From: Hyphomicrobiaceae bacterium
Lineage (GTDB): Bacteria > Pseudomonadota > Alphaproteobacteria > Rhizobiales > Methyloligellaceae
Direction of reading: 5' to 3'
DNA length: 64,000 nucleotides
NCBI GenBank assembly: GCA_028066055.1
Contig: JALCBY010000001.1
Coordinates: 1-64,000, forward strand
Shown piece by piece: positions 16,663 through 24,781 of the stretch. The position numbers were made by a program, and so were the translations under genes. Position 1 is the stretch's first letter. Each line of letters begins with the position of its first letter. Below the pieces are notes generated by a model. That model did no database searches and was not told the origin of the DNA. It saw nothing but the letters and a program-made list of their open reading frames with translations.

Positions 16663-18903
16663 TCAAACAAGCGCCGAGATTTCACGATTGGCGAATTCCA
16701 GCCGATCCGACAGCACCTGCACAATCAACCGGTAGAACGCAGCAGCGGCCTTCGGGTCTTCCTCCTGCATCTTTTCGAAGTTCTTGCGCGTCAGCCTGTA
16801 AACGACTGTGGGCTGTTCGGCGACAACGGCCGCAACCCGCGGTGCGCGCCGGAAAAAGCCCATCTCGCCAATGACCGTCTGGGCCGCCATTCGGCGCAGG
16901 CGGATGAGATGGCCGTTTTCATCGGTCACGGTGATGGCAACGCACCCGGTCGCGAGGATCTCGACCGAATTTGCCCGCCCACCCTGTTTCAGCACAACCT
17001 GACCATCCTTGAAGGTCTTGCGCGTGAAGTAGGACATCAGGCGTGCAGGCTCGAGCTCATCGCCGAACACACCCTTCAGCCAGTCTTCAAACCGGTCCTC
17101 GGTCGGATCGTCTGTCGTATATTCACTCAACAGCCGGTTTTCACACCATTCAAGCGCCTCATTACGGTCCGGAAATGCCCGATGCGGGCCGTCGGGCGTG
17201 ATGATACCCGCGGTCGAGAAAGCGTTCTGAAGCGCTTCGTTGAGGCCTGCGAACGCGATGAATGCCGCACGCTCATCGCAGTAATTTCGCAGTTTTACGA
17301 TGCTGAGCACGGCCGATGTATCAAGGCCGGGCACGCCGCTGAAATCGAGCACCAGGAAACGGACATTCGGATGCTTCTGATCGTCCATCGTGTGTTTGAT
17401 GAACTCGAAAAGCCGGTTCGATGAACCGAAGAAGATGAAGCCGGCGAGCCAGAGTACGTGTATCTGGGCGCCATGTTCGCGGAGCAGTGCCGCATCCTGC
17501 GGAGAGCGCTCGACGTTGCTCGCGAATTCAAGCCGGGTCAGATGACGGCGCACGACACCGATACGGCTGTAGCTTATTGCGAACAAAAGACACGCACCGA
17601 CAATCCCGAGCATCACGCCGAGCAGATATCCGGAATAGACGATGACGACCATGATGGCCCCGGCCAGCAGGCCCTCGGTGAGCGAACGTTGTGCCGGAGA
17701 ACGCAGCAGAGCTTCGGTAAGGACAACAAGACCGAGATAGGCCAGCAATCCGCCGAGCAGCGGTGTGGGGATGAGACGCGCCACGTCGGCGCCAAAAAAC
17801 AGAACCAGCGCGGTAAATGCAGCGGCTGCGACACCGCTGAAACGCGAAACCGCGCCGGCTTCCTGAATGAGTATGCTTCCGCTGAGCGACAGATTGCCGG
17901 CCGCGCCGCCGGCAAGCCCGCAAACGATGTTCGCGACCCCGTTATATTTGAGCTCCTTGTCAAGATCCGCGGATTGCTGCCGGGCGACTTCAAGGCTCGA
18001 CACGTCGAGCAACACGGATATCGCCGTCACGCCGCAGACGGCGCCAATTTCCGCCGTCGCGAGCAACAACGCCGTCCAGTCGATCTGATGCTCGAAAAGC
18101 GCTGGCACGGGCAACCAGAATTTCACATCGGTTGCACCCGCCAAATACCAGGCGGGAATGCCGCCAAAGTCGTCAACCAGCCCGACTCCGAGGAGGAGCA
18201 AATCCACGAGTACGACCGACAGGAAGAACGTGACCGGAAGCACAAGAAAGCTGTCTATGGTCCGGCGCAGGACGAACACGCCGACGGCAAACCCGCCGCC
18301 GAGAAGAAGCTGCAGTACGTTTTCGGAGGAAAAGAGTTTGGTGATCGAGCCAGCCGCAAGCTGTGGCGACACGCCGGTCATCACCTCGATACCACCGGTG
18401 ATCAACAGCCATCCCGACGCGGCCAGGAACCCGCCGATGACCGGATATGGAACGAACCTCAACCAGACTCCCAGACGGAATGCCCCTATGGCGAACAACA
18501 ACAATCCGGTGAGCAGGGTCGCGGCGGAAATCGCGATCATCACGTGAATGACCGTCAATTCAGCACTCATGCCGCTCAGGACCGTGTTTGCGGCTATAGC
18601 CGTCGCCAGCACACTCATGACGGCGACCGCCGGCGTGTCGGGTCCGGCCCCGGCCGGCGCAAGGGTGCTGGTCAGCGCGACAATGAAGCAGGTGATGACC
18701 GTACCGGTTAGAAGTGCTGAAAGACCGAGGTTCAGGCCACCGCTCAATTCACCTTGGAAAATCAATGCACTGAAGGAAATACAATAGGTGACAATAACGA
18801 GCGCGAAGACGAGCCCGCTCAGGCAGTCGCGAAAAAGCCCTGTTGAGCCGGCGCCGTTCAGGCCGTGCAAGGGCCGATGGCCGAGTTTACGCAGTTGTAT
18901 CAA
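16663..18903 (-). CDS. SulP-family anion transporter fused to STAS and cyclic-nucleotide-binding domains
   Basis: This 746-aa protein has a SulP membrane domain at about 25-440 (helices such as LVFALVIVTYCISFSALIF; VPYPVIGGFLAASGWLLI). A cytoplasmic STAS domain follows at about 465-580 (LVLDFSGVPGLDTSAVLSIV) and a cNMP-binding domain at about 620-735 (FKDGQVVLKQGGRANS, then VIGEMGFFRRAPRVAAVVAE). SulP proteins carry sulfate, bicarbonate or small carboxylates. The C-terminal domain implies control by a nucleotide or a structural role, although the phosphate-binding cassette is not a clean match to the canonical FGE-x-A-L form. The start is uncertain; the upstream-most codon at 18903 is TTG. 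It stands alone. Confidence 0.85.
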   Translation of the reverse strand: MIQLRKLGHRPLHGLNGAGSTGLFRDCLSGLVFALVIVTYCISFSALIFQGELSGGLNLGLSALLTGTVITCFIVALTSTLAPAGAGPDTPAVAVMSVLATAIAANTVLSGMSAELTVIHVMIAISAATLLTGLLLFAIGAFRLGVWLRFVPYPVIGGFLAASGWLLITGGIEVMTGVSPQLAAGSITKLFSSENVLQLLLGGGFAVGVFVLRRTIDSFLVLPVTFFLSVVLVDLLLLGVGLVDDFGGIPAWYLAGATDVKFWLPVPALFEHQIDWTALLLATAEIGAVCGVTAISVLLDVSSLEVARQQSADLDKELKYNGVANIVCGLAGGAAGNLSLSGSILIQEAGAVSRFSGVAAAAFTALVLFFGADVARLIPTPLLGGLLAYLGLVVLTEALLRSPAQRSLTEGLLAGAIMVVIVYSGYLLGVMLGIVGACLLFAISYSRIGVVRRHLTRLEFASNVERSPQDAALLREHGAQIHVLWLAGFIFFGSSNRLFEFIKHTMDDQKHPNVRFLVLDFSGVPGLDTSAVLSIVKLRNYCDERAAFIAFAGLNEALQNAFSTAGIITPDGPHRAFPDRNEALEWCENRLLSEYTTDDPTEDRFEDWLKGVFGDELEPARLMSYFTRKTFKDGQVVLKQGGRANSVEILATGCVAITVTDENGHLIRLRRMAAQTVIGEMGFFRRAPRVAAVVAEQPTVVYRLTRKNFEKMQEEDPKAAAAFYRLIVQVLSDRLEFANREISALV

Positions 18904-19045
18904 AACGTCGGATCACATGCTCAGGATCAGGATGCCCAAAGATGAACCGCGCAAGGCATTATATTGCAAGTAAAAAAGTCCGGAGACCGTTACAGAACTG
19001 TCACTCGGCGTCTTCTGACCGGCGCAATGAATGATGACACGAATA

Positions 19046-19942
19046 TCAGTCACCCTGCCCGCGTCGCCGCTGCAGATCGAGCCAGGCCGCATTGTGATCC
19101 AAGTCGCCCTGCCCGTTGTCGACAAGGCTCTGGTATGTTGCCCGCGCCTGGTCCGTGATCGGCATCACCAGCCCGAGCGACTTGCCCAATTCTTCGGCCG
19201 TCCTAGTGTCTTTCAGTTGAATTTCGCAGCGCCCGCCCGGCTCAAAGTTCCCCTGTATCATGCGCTTCCCATGGTTTTGCAGGATGGGGGAATCCGCAAA
19301 GCCCCCCTTGAGCGCCTCGATAACCGCTTCAGGGTCCGCGCCACCCGCTTTCGCCAGTAATAGCGCCTCCGCCACAGTCTGGATTGTGTTCCCCACGATC
19401 ACCTGATTGGCCAGCTTGGCGAGGGACCCGGCGCCTGCCGGCCCGACGCGGGTCGACCGTCCGAACACTGCAAAGACGGGCTGCATATCCTCGAAGGCCT
19501 GTAGATCGCCGCCCGCCATGATCGTCAGGGTTCCGTCGCGGGCGCCAGGTTCACCACCGGACACCGGCGCGTCGAGATAGCCGACGCCTTTTGCGGACGC
19601 AGCTTCGGCCTGAGCCGATGCGGTCTCCACCGGAATGGAACTCATGACAACAAGTGTTGATCCCTCCCGCATCCGCGCAAGCAATCCACCTTCGTCATTG
19701 TCTCCCAGAATAACGGTGTCGCTGGCCGGGCCGTCGCTCACCATGACGATCACGATATCGGAATTCGCACCGACCTCATCCACCGACCCTGCCACGGTCG
19801 CGCCGAATTCCCGTAGCGGCTCCGCCTTTGCAGATGTGCGGTTCCAGGCCGTCACGGGATAACCGGCTTCGGCCAGCCGCTGCGCCATATGAAAGCCCAT
19901 GATTCCCGTCCCGGCGAATCCGATTGATGCTTTTTGAGGCAT
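19046..19942 (-). CDS. garR: beta-hydroxyacid dehydrogenase, tartronate semialdehyde reductase-like
   Basis: This 298-aa NAD(P)-dependent enzyme shows the family order: Rossmann motif GFAGTGIMGFHMA (8-20), substrate motif DAPVSGGEPGARDGTL (124-139), catalytic Lys176 in KLANQ and a helical C-terminal domain. The EPGA-x-DGTL form and FEPGGRCEIQLKD segment resemble GarR/GlxR more than 3-hydroxyisobutyrate dehydrogenase. It would reduce tartronate semialdehyde to glycerate. The start at 19942 has GGGAG upstream. It is divergent from a tartrate-dehydrogenase-like gene with only 112 bases between, fitting a shared promoter. No glyoxylate carboligase gene is in the window. Confidence 0.82.
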   Translation of the reverse strand: MPQKASIGFAGTGIMGFHMAQRLAEAGYPVTAWNRTSAKAEPLREFGATVAGSVDEVGANSDIVIVMVSDGPASDTVILGDNDEGGLLARMREGSTLVVMSSIPVETASAQAEAASAKGVGYLDAPVSGGEPGARDGTLTIMAGGDLQAFEDMQPVFAVFGRSTRVGPAGAGSLAKLANQVIVGNTIQTVAEALLLAKAGGADPEAVIEALKGGFADSPILQNHGKRMIQGNFEPGGRCEIQLKDTRTAEELGKSLGLVMPITDQARATYQSLVDNGQGDLDHNAAWLDLQRRRGQGD

Positions 19943-20054
19943 GGTGTTTTTCTCCCGATCCCTTCGGCGCTCCCGGAGCCATTCTGTTATCATCCCTGAT
20001 CGGCAACATCCCCCGAAAAATTTGGCGAGCATCAGAAGACGAAAGGAACAGCGC

Positions 20055-21116
20055 GTGGGCACCTACAGGATCGCGGCGATACCCGGCGACGGAATCGGCA
20101 AGGAAGTCATCAGCGCCGGCTGCCAAGTGCTGGAGGAACTTACCGGTGGCCATGCCGATCTGACACTGGAATTCGAGGTATTGCCGTGGGGCAGCGATAT
20201 GTATCTCGCCACCGGCACCATGATGCCGGACGACGCACTCGACATGTTGCGTAAGTTCGACGCGATCTATTTCGGGTCCGCCGGCGACCCCCGCGTGCCG
20301 GACCACATATCGCTCTGGAATCTGCGGCTCGCCATCTGCCAGGGCCTCGACCAATATGCCAACATCCGTCCCACGAAGCTTCTGCCGGGTCTTTCGAGCC
20401 CGCTCAAGACGGGAACCGACAAAACGATCGACTGGTTCATCGTCCGCGAAAACTCCGAAGGCGAGTATTCCGGCGCCGGCGGGCGCGTTCACCAGGCGCT
20501 CCCGAACGAAGTCGGCCTCGATGTCTCGGTGATTACCCGCGAGGGCGCTGAACGCATTCAGCGCTTCGCGCTTGATGTCGCCCGCTCGCGGCCCCGCAAG
20601 AAACTCACCTTCGTGACCAAATCCAATGCGCAACGCCACGCCATGGTGCTGTGGGATGAAGTGTTTGAGAGTGTGTCGGCGGACTATCCCGACGTTCAGA
20701 CCGAACGCGTGCTGGTGGATGCGATGGCGGCGCGGTTCGTAACCGACCCGGAGAGCGTCGACACAGTTGTCGCAACCAATCTCCACGCTGACGTGCTCAG
20801 CGACCTCGCGGCGGCTCTTTCGGGCAGCCTCGGGCTCGCTCCGACCGGAAATATCAATCCCGAACGCAAAACGCCTTCCATGTTCGAACCGATCCACGGG
20901 TCGGCTTTCGACATTGTGGGACACGGGTCCGCCAATCCGCTTGGTGCGATCTGGTCCGCATCGCTGATGCTGGAGCATCTCGGGGAGAAAGAGGCAGCCA
21001 TGCGGCTTCTGAAAGCGGTCGAGCATGTCACGACAGATGGCTCACGCCTTCCCCGCGACCTTGGCGGACAGGCCGGAACCGATGAAGTGACGAAGGCCGT
21101 TTGCGATGCCCTGTAA
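20055..21116 (+). CDS. ttuC: tartrate dehydrogenase / D-malate dehydrogenase-type decarboxylating enzyme
   Basis: This 353-aa member of the isocitrate/isopropylmalate dehydrogenase family has the N-terminal YRIAAIPGDGIGKEV, the substrate-pocket region SLWNLRLAICQGLDQYANIRP (shown in parts), FIVRENSEGEY, the lysine motif VTKSNAQRHAM, the metal-site segments VDAMAARFV and NLHADVLSDLAAAL, and the nucleotide site EPIHGSAFDI. Loss of the usual LR-x-x-LDLYANxRP pattern to LGLDQYANIRP-like sequence fits the TtuC/DmlA branch. GTG at 20055 is chosen as start because AAAGGA lies seven bases upstream and the longer frame is non-conserved. Substrate could be tartrate, D-malate or a related hydroxyacid. 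Confidence 0.82.
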   Translation: MGTYRIAAIPGDGIGKEVISAGCQVLEELTGGHADLTLEFEVLPWGSDMYLATGTMMPDDALDMLRKFDAIYFGSAGDPRVPDHISLWNLRLAICQGLDQYANIRPTKLLPGLSSPLKTGTDKTIDWFIVRENSEGEYSGAGGRVHQALPNEVGLDVSVITREGAERIQRFALDVARSRPRKKLTFVTKSNAQRHAMVLWDEVFESVSADYPDVQTERVLVDAMAARFVTDPESVDTVVATNLHADVLSDLAAALSGSLGLAPTGNINPERKTPSMFEPIHGSAFDIVGHGSANPLGAIWSASLMLEHLGEKEAAMRLLKAVEHVTTDGSRLPRDLGGQAGTDEVTKAVCDAL

Positions 21117-21128
21117 CGGGCGGGGGCG

Positions 21129-22052
21129 TCAGGCTGCTTCCTGTCGCCCGGCCTTGGGGTTCCAGTTGCCGACATCAAGGCTTTCGTCGACAGTCCATGG
21201 GCCAACCTTCCCAACCGCCCCGCAATGACGCGCCAGCAACGCATTGAACTGGCTGCGCGGCATCAGCTGAAATCCGGCTTGCGCGAGATGTCCCGAATGG
21301 TACTTGCCGTCGTTGAATGCGAACCCCCAACGCTGGAGGTGACATGACAATGTGGCGAACCCGACTTTCGATGCATCGCGCTGGCGCGCAAACTGAGACT
21401 CGGTGAAGAACACCTCTCCGATCGCAATACCGAAAATTCCACCGGCGAGATTGCCTTCTTCATCCCACACTTCCACCGAATGGGCATAGCCCGCCGCATG
21501 CAGGGCCGCATAGGCGTCGATAATGTTCTCGGTGATCCATGTCAGCGTGAATTTGCCGGGCCGTGGTTCGGCGCAGCCGCGCATGACATCTTCAAACGCC
21601 CGGTCGAACGTCACCTTGTACTTGCCCGACCTCAACCGGCGCCGCAGGTTCTTCTCCATATGGAAGTCGGAAAGACGCAATACCATCCGCGTGCTGGGCG
21701 CCCACCATTTGTACGGCCTCACATGGCAAAGTTGAAACAATCCCGCCTTGTATCCGTTGACCAGAGTCTCCACGCGCAAATCCGGACACACGCCCACCAA
21801 GCCGTCCGGACGGCTCAACGCCGTCTCCGGGTCAGGCAGCCGTTTTCGGACGGCGCCGGCATTGATGGCATCCCTCATGACAATCCAGAGAACATTTGGA
21901 ACACCCCAGAGGCGTGGAGGTTTCAGGCTCCACACGCTAGCCAACACAAGACGGCGGACGCGATCGGCGAACGGTTCGGCTCTATGCGACGGCATCTGCG
22001 TCGACCGCACATGTTCGCGCGATGCGGTTAAGGTTTCACCTGTCATGGCCAT
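21129..22052 (-). CDS. Aat-like protein (leucyl/phenylalanyl-tRNA-protein transferase fold), catalytic residue altered
   Basis: The C-terminal 200 residues align well with Aat: WWAPSTRMVL, TWITENIIDAYAALH, YAHSVEVWDEEGNLAGGIFG and FTESQFARQRDASKVG. The protein is longer at the N terminus (307 aa from the ATG at 22052; E. coli Aat is 234 aa), with about 70 extra residues before DGLVGVCPDL. Where E. coli has Asp-Cys-Gln (the catalytic Gln188 as I recall), this protein has Asp248-Gly249-Lys250 (NDGKYHSG). It may be a paralogue with another acceptor rather than the canonical N-end-rule enzyme. The start is uncertain; GTG at 22154 is also in frame. Confidence 0.7.
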   Translation of the reverse strand: MAMTGETLTASREHVRSTQMPSHRAEPFADRVRRLVLASVWSLKPPRLWGVPNVLWIVMRDAINAGAVRKRLPDPETALSRPDGLVGVCPDLRVETLVNGYKAGLFQLCHVRPYKWWAPSTRMVLRLSDFHMEKNLRRRLRSGKYKVTFDRAFEDVMRGCAEPRPGKFTLTWITENIIDAYAALHAAGYAHSVEVWDEEGNLAGGIFGIAIGEVFFTESQFARQRDASKVGFATLSCHLQRWGFAFNDGKYHSGHLAQAGFQLMPRSQFNALLARHCGAVGKVGPWTVDESLDVGNWNPKAGRQEAA

Positions 22053-22560
22053 GCTGACTTGCCCCTGTTGACCCCTGCTCACCTGACGACGGCGACGGAT
22101 TTCGGTCGCCGAGAGCGTTCCAGATATCACGAGGACGTTAAATTTCGTTTTCACGCCCGTGCACTCGGAGGAAAGCCTGCAACTGAGGATTGAAAGATTA
22201 CTTTGCCGAACCTCAAGATCAAATCGCGACGAGATAAGAGTTTGATTATGGCGGAATTGGGGCTCAAAATAGGCGATAAAACTATATTATAGACACTTTT
22301 ACGTATAATTGTCCGAATACGGATATTTTCTGAATTTATAAAAAGTTCGAATCACATAAAAACTGATATTTATCTCAGCATGAGCGAAAATTTATCGAGA
22401 GATTTGTGTTAAAAATATTTCATGAAGGATAATACTTGCTGCATTGATTTGCGTTAAAACTGTGTTAATATAGGACAGTCGTTGCCGACAAATCCAAAAC
22501 GGGGATAAGACAAAAAACAAGACGCTCTCGTCCGCAGGTCGGCTGGCGAAGGAGGCGAAC
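22053..22560. other. 508-base AT-rich intergenic region
   Basis: The right three quarters, from about 22155, are clearly AT-richer than the surrounding genes and contain only spurious ORFs. It must hold the leftward Aat-like promoter and the rightward promoter of the 38-aa gene. No tRNA, rRNA or repeat array was found. Confidence 0.6.
22444..22471 (+). promoter_or_regulatory. sigma70-like promoter TTGATT-N16-TAATAT
   Basis: The -35-like TTGATT (22444-22449) and -10-like TAATAT (22466-22471) are spaced by 16 bases, about 90 bases upstream of the 38-aa ORF. Together with the terminator at 22833-22863 they outline a transcript of roughly 380 bases. Boxes in AT-rich DNA can arise by chance. Confidence 0.4.
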
Positions 22561-22677
22561 ATGTCGACACCACTCATTCCGCGTGAGAGTGTGACATTTC
22601 CGAAGCATTTCTGGCTCGGACTTGCGTTGTCCGCGTCAATTTGGGCCCTGCTCGGCCTGGGGAGTGCGATCGGATAA
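22561..22677 (+). CDS. 38-aa single-pass membrane peptide
   Basis: The ORF runs ATG to TAA with a perfect AGGAGG about seven bases upstream. The peptide has a hydrophilic start (MSTPLIPRESVTFPKHF) and one transmembrane helix (WLGLALSASIWALLGLGSAI), ending in Gly. It has its own likely promoter upstream and a strong intrinsic terminator 156 bases downstream, so it may be a monocistronic small-protein gene or the coding part of a dual-function RNA. I do not recognise the sequence. Confidence 0.6.
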   Translation: MSTPLIPRESVTFPKHFWLGLALSASIWALLGLGSAIG

Positions 22678-22751
22678 TAAAAACGAGTTTCTTGACGTTC
22701 CTGTTTCGTGGTGGCGGGAAGGTCATAATGACCAAAGGACCCTGCATAACG

Positions 22752-22772
22752 GTTTCGGCGCAATGCCGAAAC
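22752..22772 (+). other. hairpin GTTTCGGC-GCAAT-GCCGAAAC in the 3' untranslated part
   Basis: A perfect 8-bp stem with a 5-base loop lies between the 38-aa ORF and its terminator. It has no T-run, so it is a structural element of the transcript rather than a terminator. Confidence 0.45.
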
Positions 22773-22832
22773 TCCAAGCAACCACGGAATTATGCGTTTA
22801 AGTACTGCGCGTAATTGCAATCATCCCACATT

Positions 22833-22863
22833 GCGGACGCCTAGGGCGTCCGCTTCTTTTTTT
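22833..22863 (+). terminator. strong intrinsic terminator, overlapping the cutA 3' end
   Basis: A 9-bp perfect GC-rich stem (22833-22841 with 22845-22853), a three-base loop TAG, then TTC and seven T (22857-22863) oriented for rightward transcription. The only rightward gene upstream is the 38-aa ORF. On the other strand the same bases encode the stop codon and the Lys-rich end of CutA. Confidence 0.8.
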
Positions 22864-23209
22864 GCGGCACCGTCTTTGTCGGCATTTCGGTTTGCCCGGC
22901 AATCCACGCACCGAAGTCGGTATCGGTATGCAGCGGGTCGAGGACATAAAGCGCCGGCGTATCATAAGGATGAAGCTCCTTCGTCCTCTTAAGCACTTCC
23001 TTCTGGCATCTCCGGCTGGTCTTGATGAGCATGACCGCTTCGGCGGTTTCATGAACTTCGCCTTCCCATTCATAGATCGACGTCATCGCGGGAACGATGT
23101 TCATGCAGGCTGCAAGCCGCGACTTCAGAAGCACATGTCCTACTTCCTTCGCCTGGTGAATGCTCTCAAACGTGGTGTAAACCACGATGAGATCGGTCTC
23201 CTGCGCCAT
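22841..23209 (-). CDS. cutA: CutA1 divalent-cation tolerance protein
   Basis: This 122-aa protein has the CutA fold, a trimeric ferredoxin-like cytoplasmic protein of unclear biochemical role. It starts [20 protein letters not shown], has the conserved cysteine in [11 protein letters not shown], and the motifs [19 protein letters not shown] and [15 protein letters not shown] perfect AGGAGG precedes the ATG at 23209. The last residues (PQKKKRTP) are encoded inside the convergent terminator described at 22833, which explains their composition. Confidence 0.93.
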   Translation of the reverse strand: MAQETDLIVVYTTFESIHQAKEVGHVLLKSRLAACMNIVPAMTSIYEWEGEVHETAEAVMLIKTSRRCQKEVLKRTKELHPYDTPALYVLDPLHTDTDFGAWIAGQTEMPTKTVPQKKKRTP

Positions 23210-23318
23210 CCTTGCACCTCCTGCGCCTTGCAATTCCTGTAAACGATACGCCAAACACGGTCGCATGGGCGTTCATGTTCCGTCTATAGTGCGCAGCCCA
23301 CGGTTCCAGAGCACAAGC

Positions 23319-24104
23319 ATGATGGCCAACGACCCGACCAGATTTGAAAAGATCGCGTTCGTCGCGAGTGAGCATCCCGATGCGCGCAGTGCAGCCGAGC
23401 GTCTCGTCTCGCGCTACGGAAACACCGATCCCGACAAGGCAGACGCGATCGTTGCTCTCGGAGGAGACGGGCTGATGCTGCAAACCCTCCACGCACATAT
23501 GAGCAACCACAAGCCCATATACGGGATGCACTGCGGCTCGGTCGGCTTCCTGATGAACGAATACAGCGAGGACGGACTGCACGAGCGTCTCAACGCCGCA
23601 AAGACCAGCGTCATCCATCCGCTGCGAATGCACGCGACCGGCGTCGACGGCAAATCTCACGAAGCACTTGCGATCAACGAAGTCTCGCTTTTTCGCGCAT
23701 CTTACCAGGCGGCCAAACTGAAGATTTCGGTTGACGGAAAACTGCGTATGGAAGAGCTGATCTGCGATGGCGTCCTGGTTGCCACGCCAGCCGGAAGCAC
23801 CGCATACAACCTTTCAGCTTACGGGCCGATACTGCCTATCAATGCGCAGCTTTTGGCGTTGACCCCGATCAGCCCGTTTCGTCCGCGGCGCTGGCGCGGC
23901 GCTCTGCTGCCAAACGAGGCCAAGGTGCAGCTGGAAGTACTTGAGTCCGATAAACGGCCGGTCAACGCCGTGGCGGACCATGCCGAGTTCCGGAGCATTC
24001 TGGAGGTGAAGGTCGAGGAAGACCCCTCCATCAGCCTGCACATGATGTTCGATTCCGACCACGCTCTCGACGAACGCATCCTCGCGGAACAGTTCCTCTA
24101 TTAG
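23319..24104 (+). CDS. nadK: NAD kinase
   Basis: This roughly 261-aa enzyme phosphorylates NAD to NADP. It shows the GGDG motif ([11 protein letters not shown]), [12 protein letters not shown], the NE-x-SL motif (INEVSLFRA) and [18 protein letters not shown], all hallmarks of NadK. It is of the short type usual in alphaproteobacteria, lacking an N-terminal extension. The start at 23319 (or the adjacent ATG at 23322) is preferred although the RBS is weak. It is divergent from cutA with 109 bases between. Confidence 0.94.
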   Translation: MMANDPTRFEKIAFVASEHPDARSAAERLVSRYGNTDPDKADAIVALGGDGLMLQTLHAHMSNHKPIYGMHCGSVGFLMNEYSEDGLHERLNAAKTSVIHPLRMHATGVDGKSHEALAINEVSLFRASYQAAKLKISVDGKLRMEELICDGVLVATPAGSTAYNLSAYGPILPINAQLLALTPISPFRPRRWRGALLPNEAKVQLEVLESDKRPVNAVADHAEFRSILEVKVEEDPSISLHMMFDSDHALDERILAEQFLY

Positions 24105-24232
24105 ACCCGTTCAGCCACCGTCACCGGCGCAAAATCTTTAGTGATTGTTAAGCTAACGCGGACACGATGAGCCGGAGTTTCCTGATCAGTGTGGCGCGGT
24201 TTTTCCGCCGCCGCGTATCGAGTTGTTTGCGT

Positions 24233-24769
24233 ATGGCCAAGATCGCGTTCGACGAGCTGAGATTTGTGGTCGCCGACGACAATGCGCATATGCGCCGGAT
24301 TGTGCGTACGCTCCTGCGGGCGTTCGGCTGCCGCGAAATCTACGAAGCCGAGGACGGCGCATCGGGTCTGGAAGCCGTCGAGGCCTACTCTCCCGACATT
24401 CTGATCTCTGACATCACCATGCCGATCTTTGACGGCATCGAACTCACACGCATGATCCGCAATCCCGAGGGATGCCGCCACCCCTTCCTCCCGATCATAA
24501 TTCTTTCGGCATACTCGGAAAAGAAACACGTGATTGCCGCGCGCGATGCGGGCGCAACCGAATTTCTGTGCAAGCCCGTCTCCGCCACGGCCCTCTACCG
24601 GCGCATTCAGAACGTCATCGCCAACCCGCGGGATTTCATTCGCACCAAGACCTATTTCGGACCGGACCGGCGGCGCTACGTCAATCCGAATTATTCAGGG
24701 GTGGAGCGCCGTACGGGCGATGGTTCGGAAAACGTTATCGATCCGAACCAGGTGCACATCGAGGCCTAG
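24233..24769 (+). CDS. single-domain response regulator with conserved C-terminal tail
   Basis: This 178-aa protein has a receiver domain at about 8-128: acidic pair Asp15-Asp16, phospho-acceptor Asp60 in ILISDITMP, Ser92 in IILSAYS and Lys114 in FLCKPVS. The following 50 residues have no DNA-binding fold but include FGPDRRR and SGVERRTGD, probably a short docking tail. The start at 24233 is preferred; an upstream ATG at 24167 adds 22 basic residues. The next gene, 12 bases on, is an Hpt protein, so the pair likely forms a phosphorelay fed by a kinase elsewhere. Confidence 0.85.
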   Translation: MAKIAFDELRFVVADDNAHMRRIVRTLLRAFGCREIYEAEDGASGLEAVEAYSPDILISDITMPIFDGIELTRMIRNPEGCRHPFLPIIILSAYSEKKHVIAARDAGATEFLCKPVSATALYRRIQNVIANPRDFIRTKTYFGPDRRRYVNPNYSGVERRTGDGSENVIDPNQVHIEA

Positions 24770-24781
24770 GAAATTCGAAGG

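Noticed and set aside
22236-22255. AGAGTTTGATTATGGC resembles the start of 16S rRNA
   Set aside because: Only about 16 bases resemble it and the following sequence is not rRNA-like; chance match.
22392-22820. 142-aa frame on the minus strand
   Set aside because: It crosses the AT-rich gap, the 38-aa gene and its hairpin, has no RBS, and shows no protein-like motifs.
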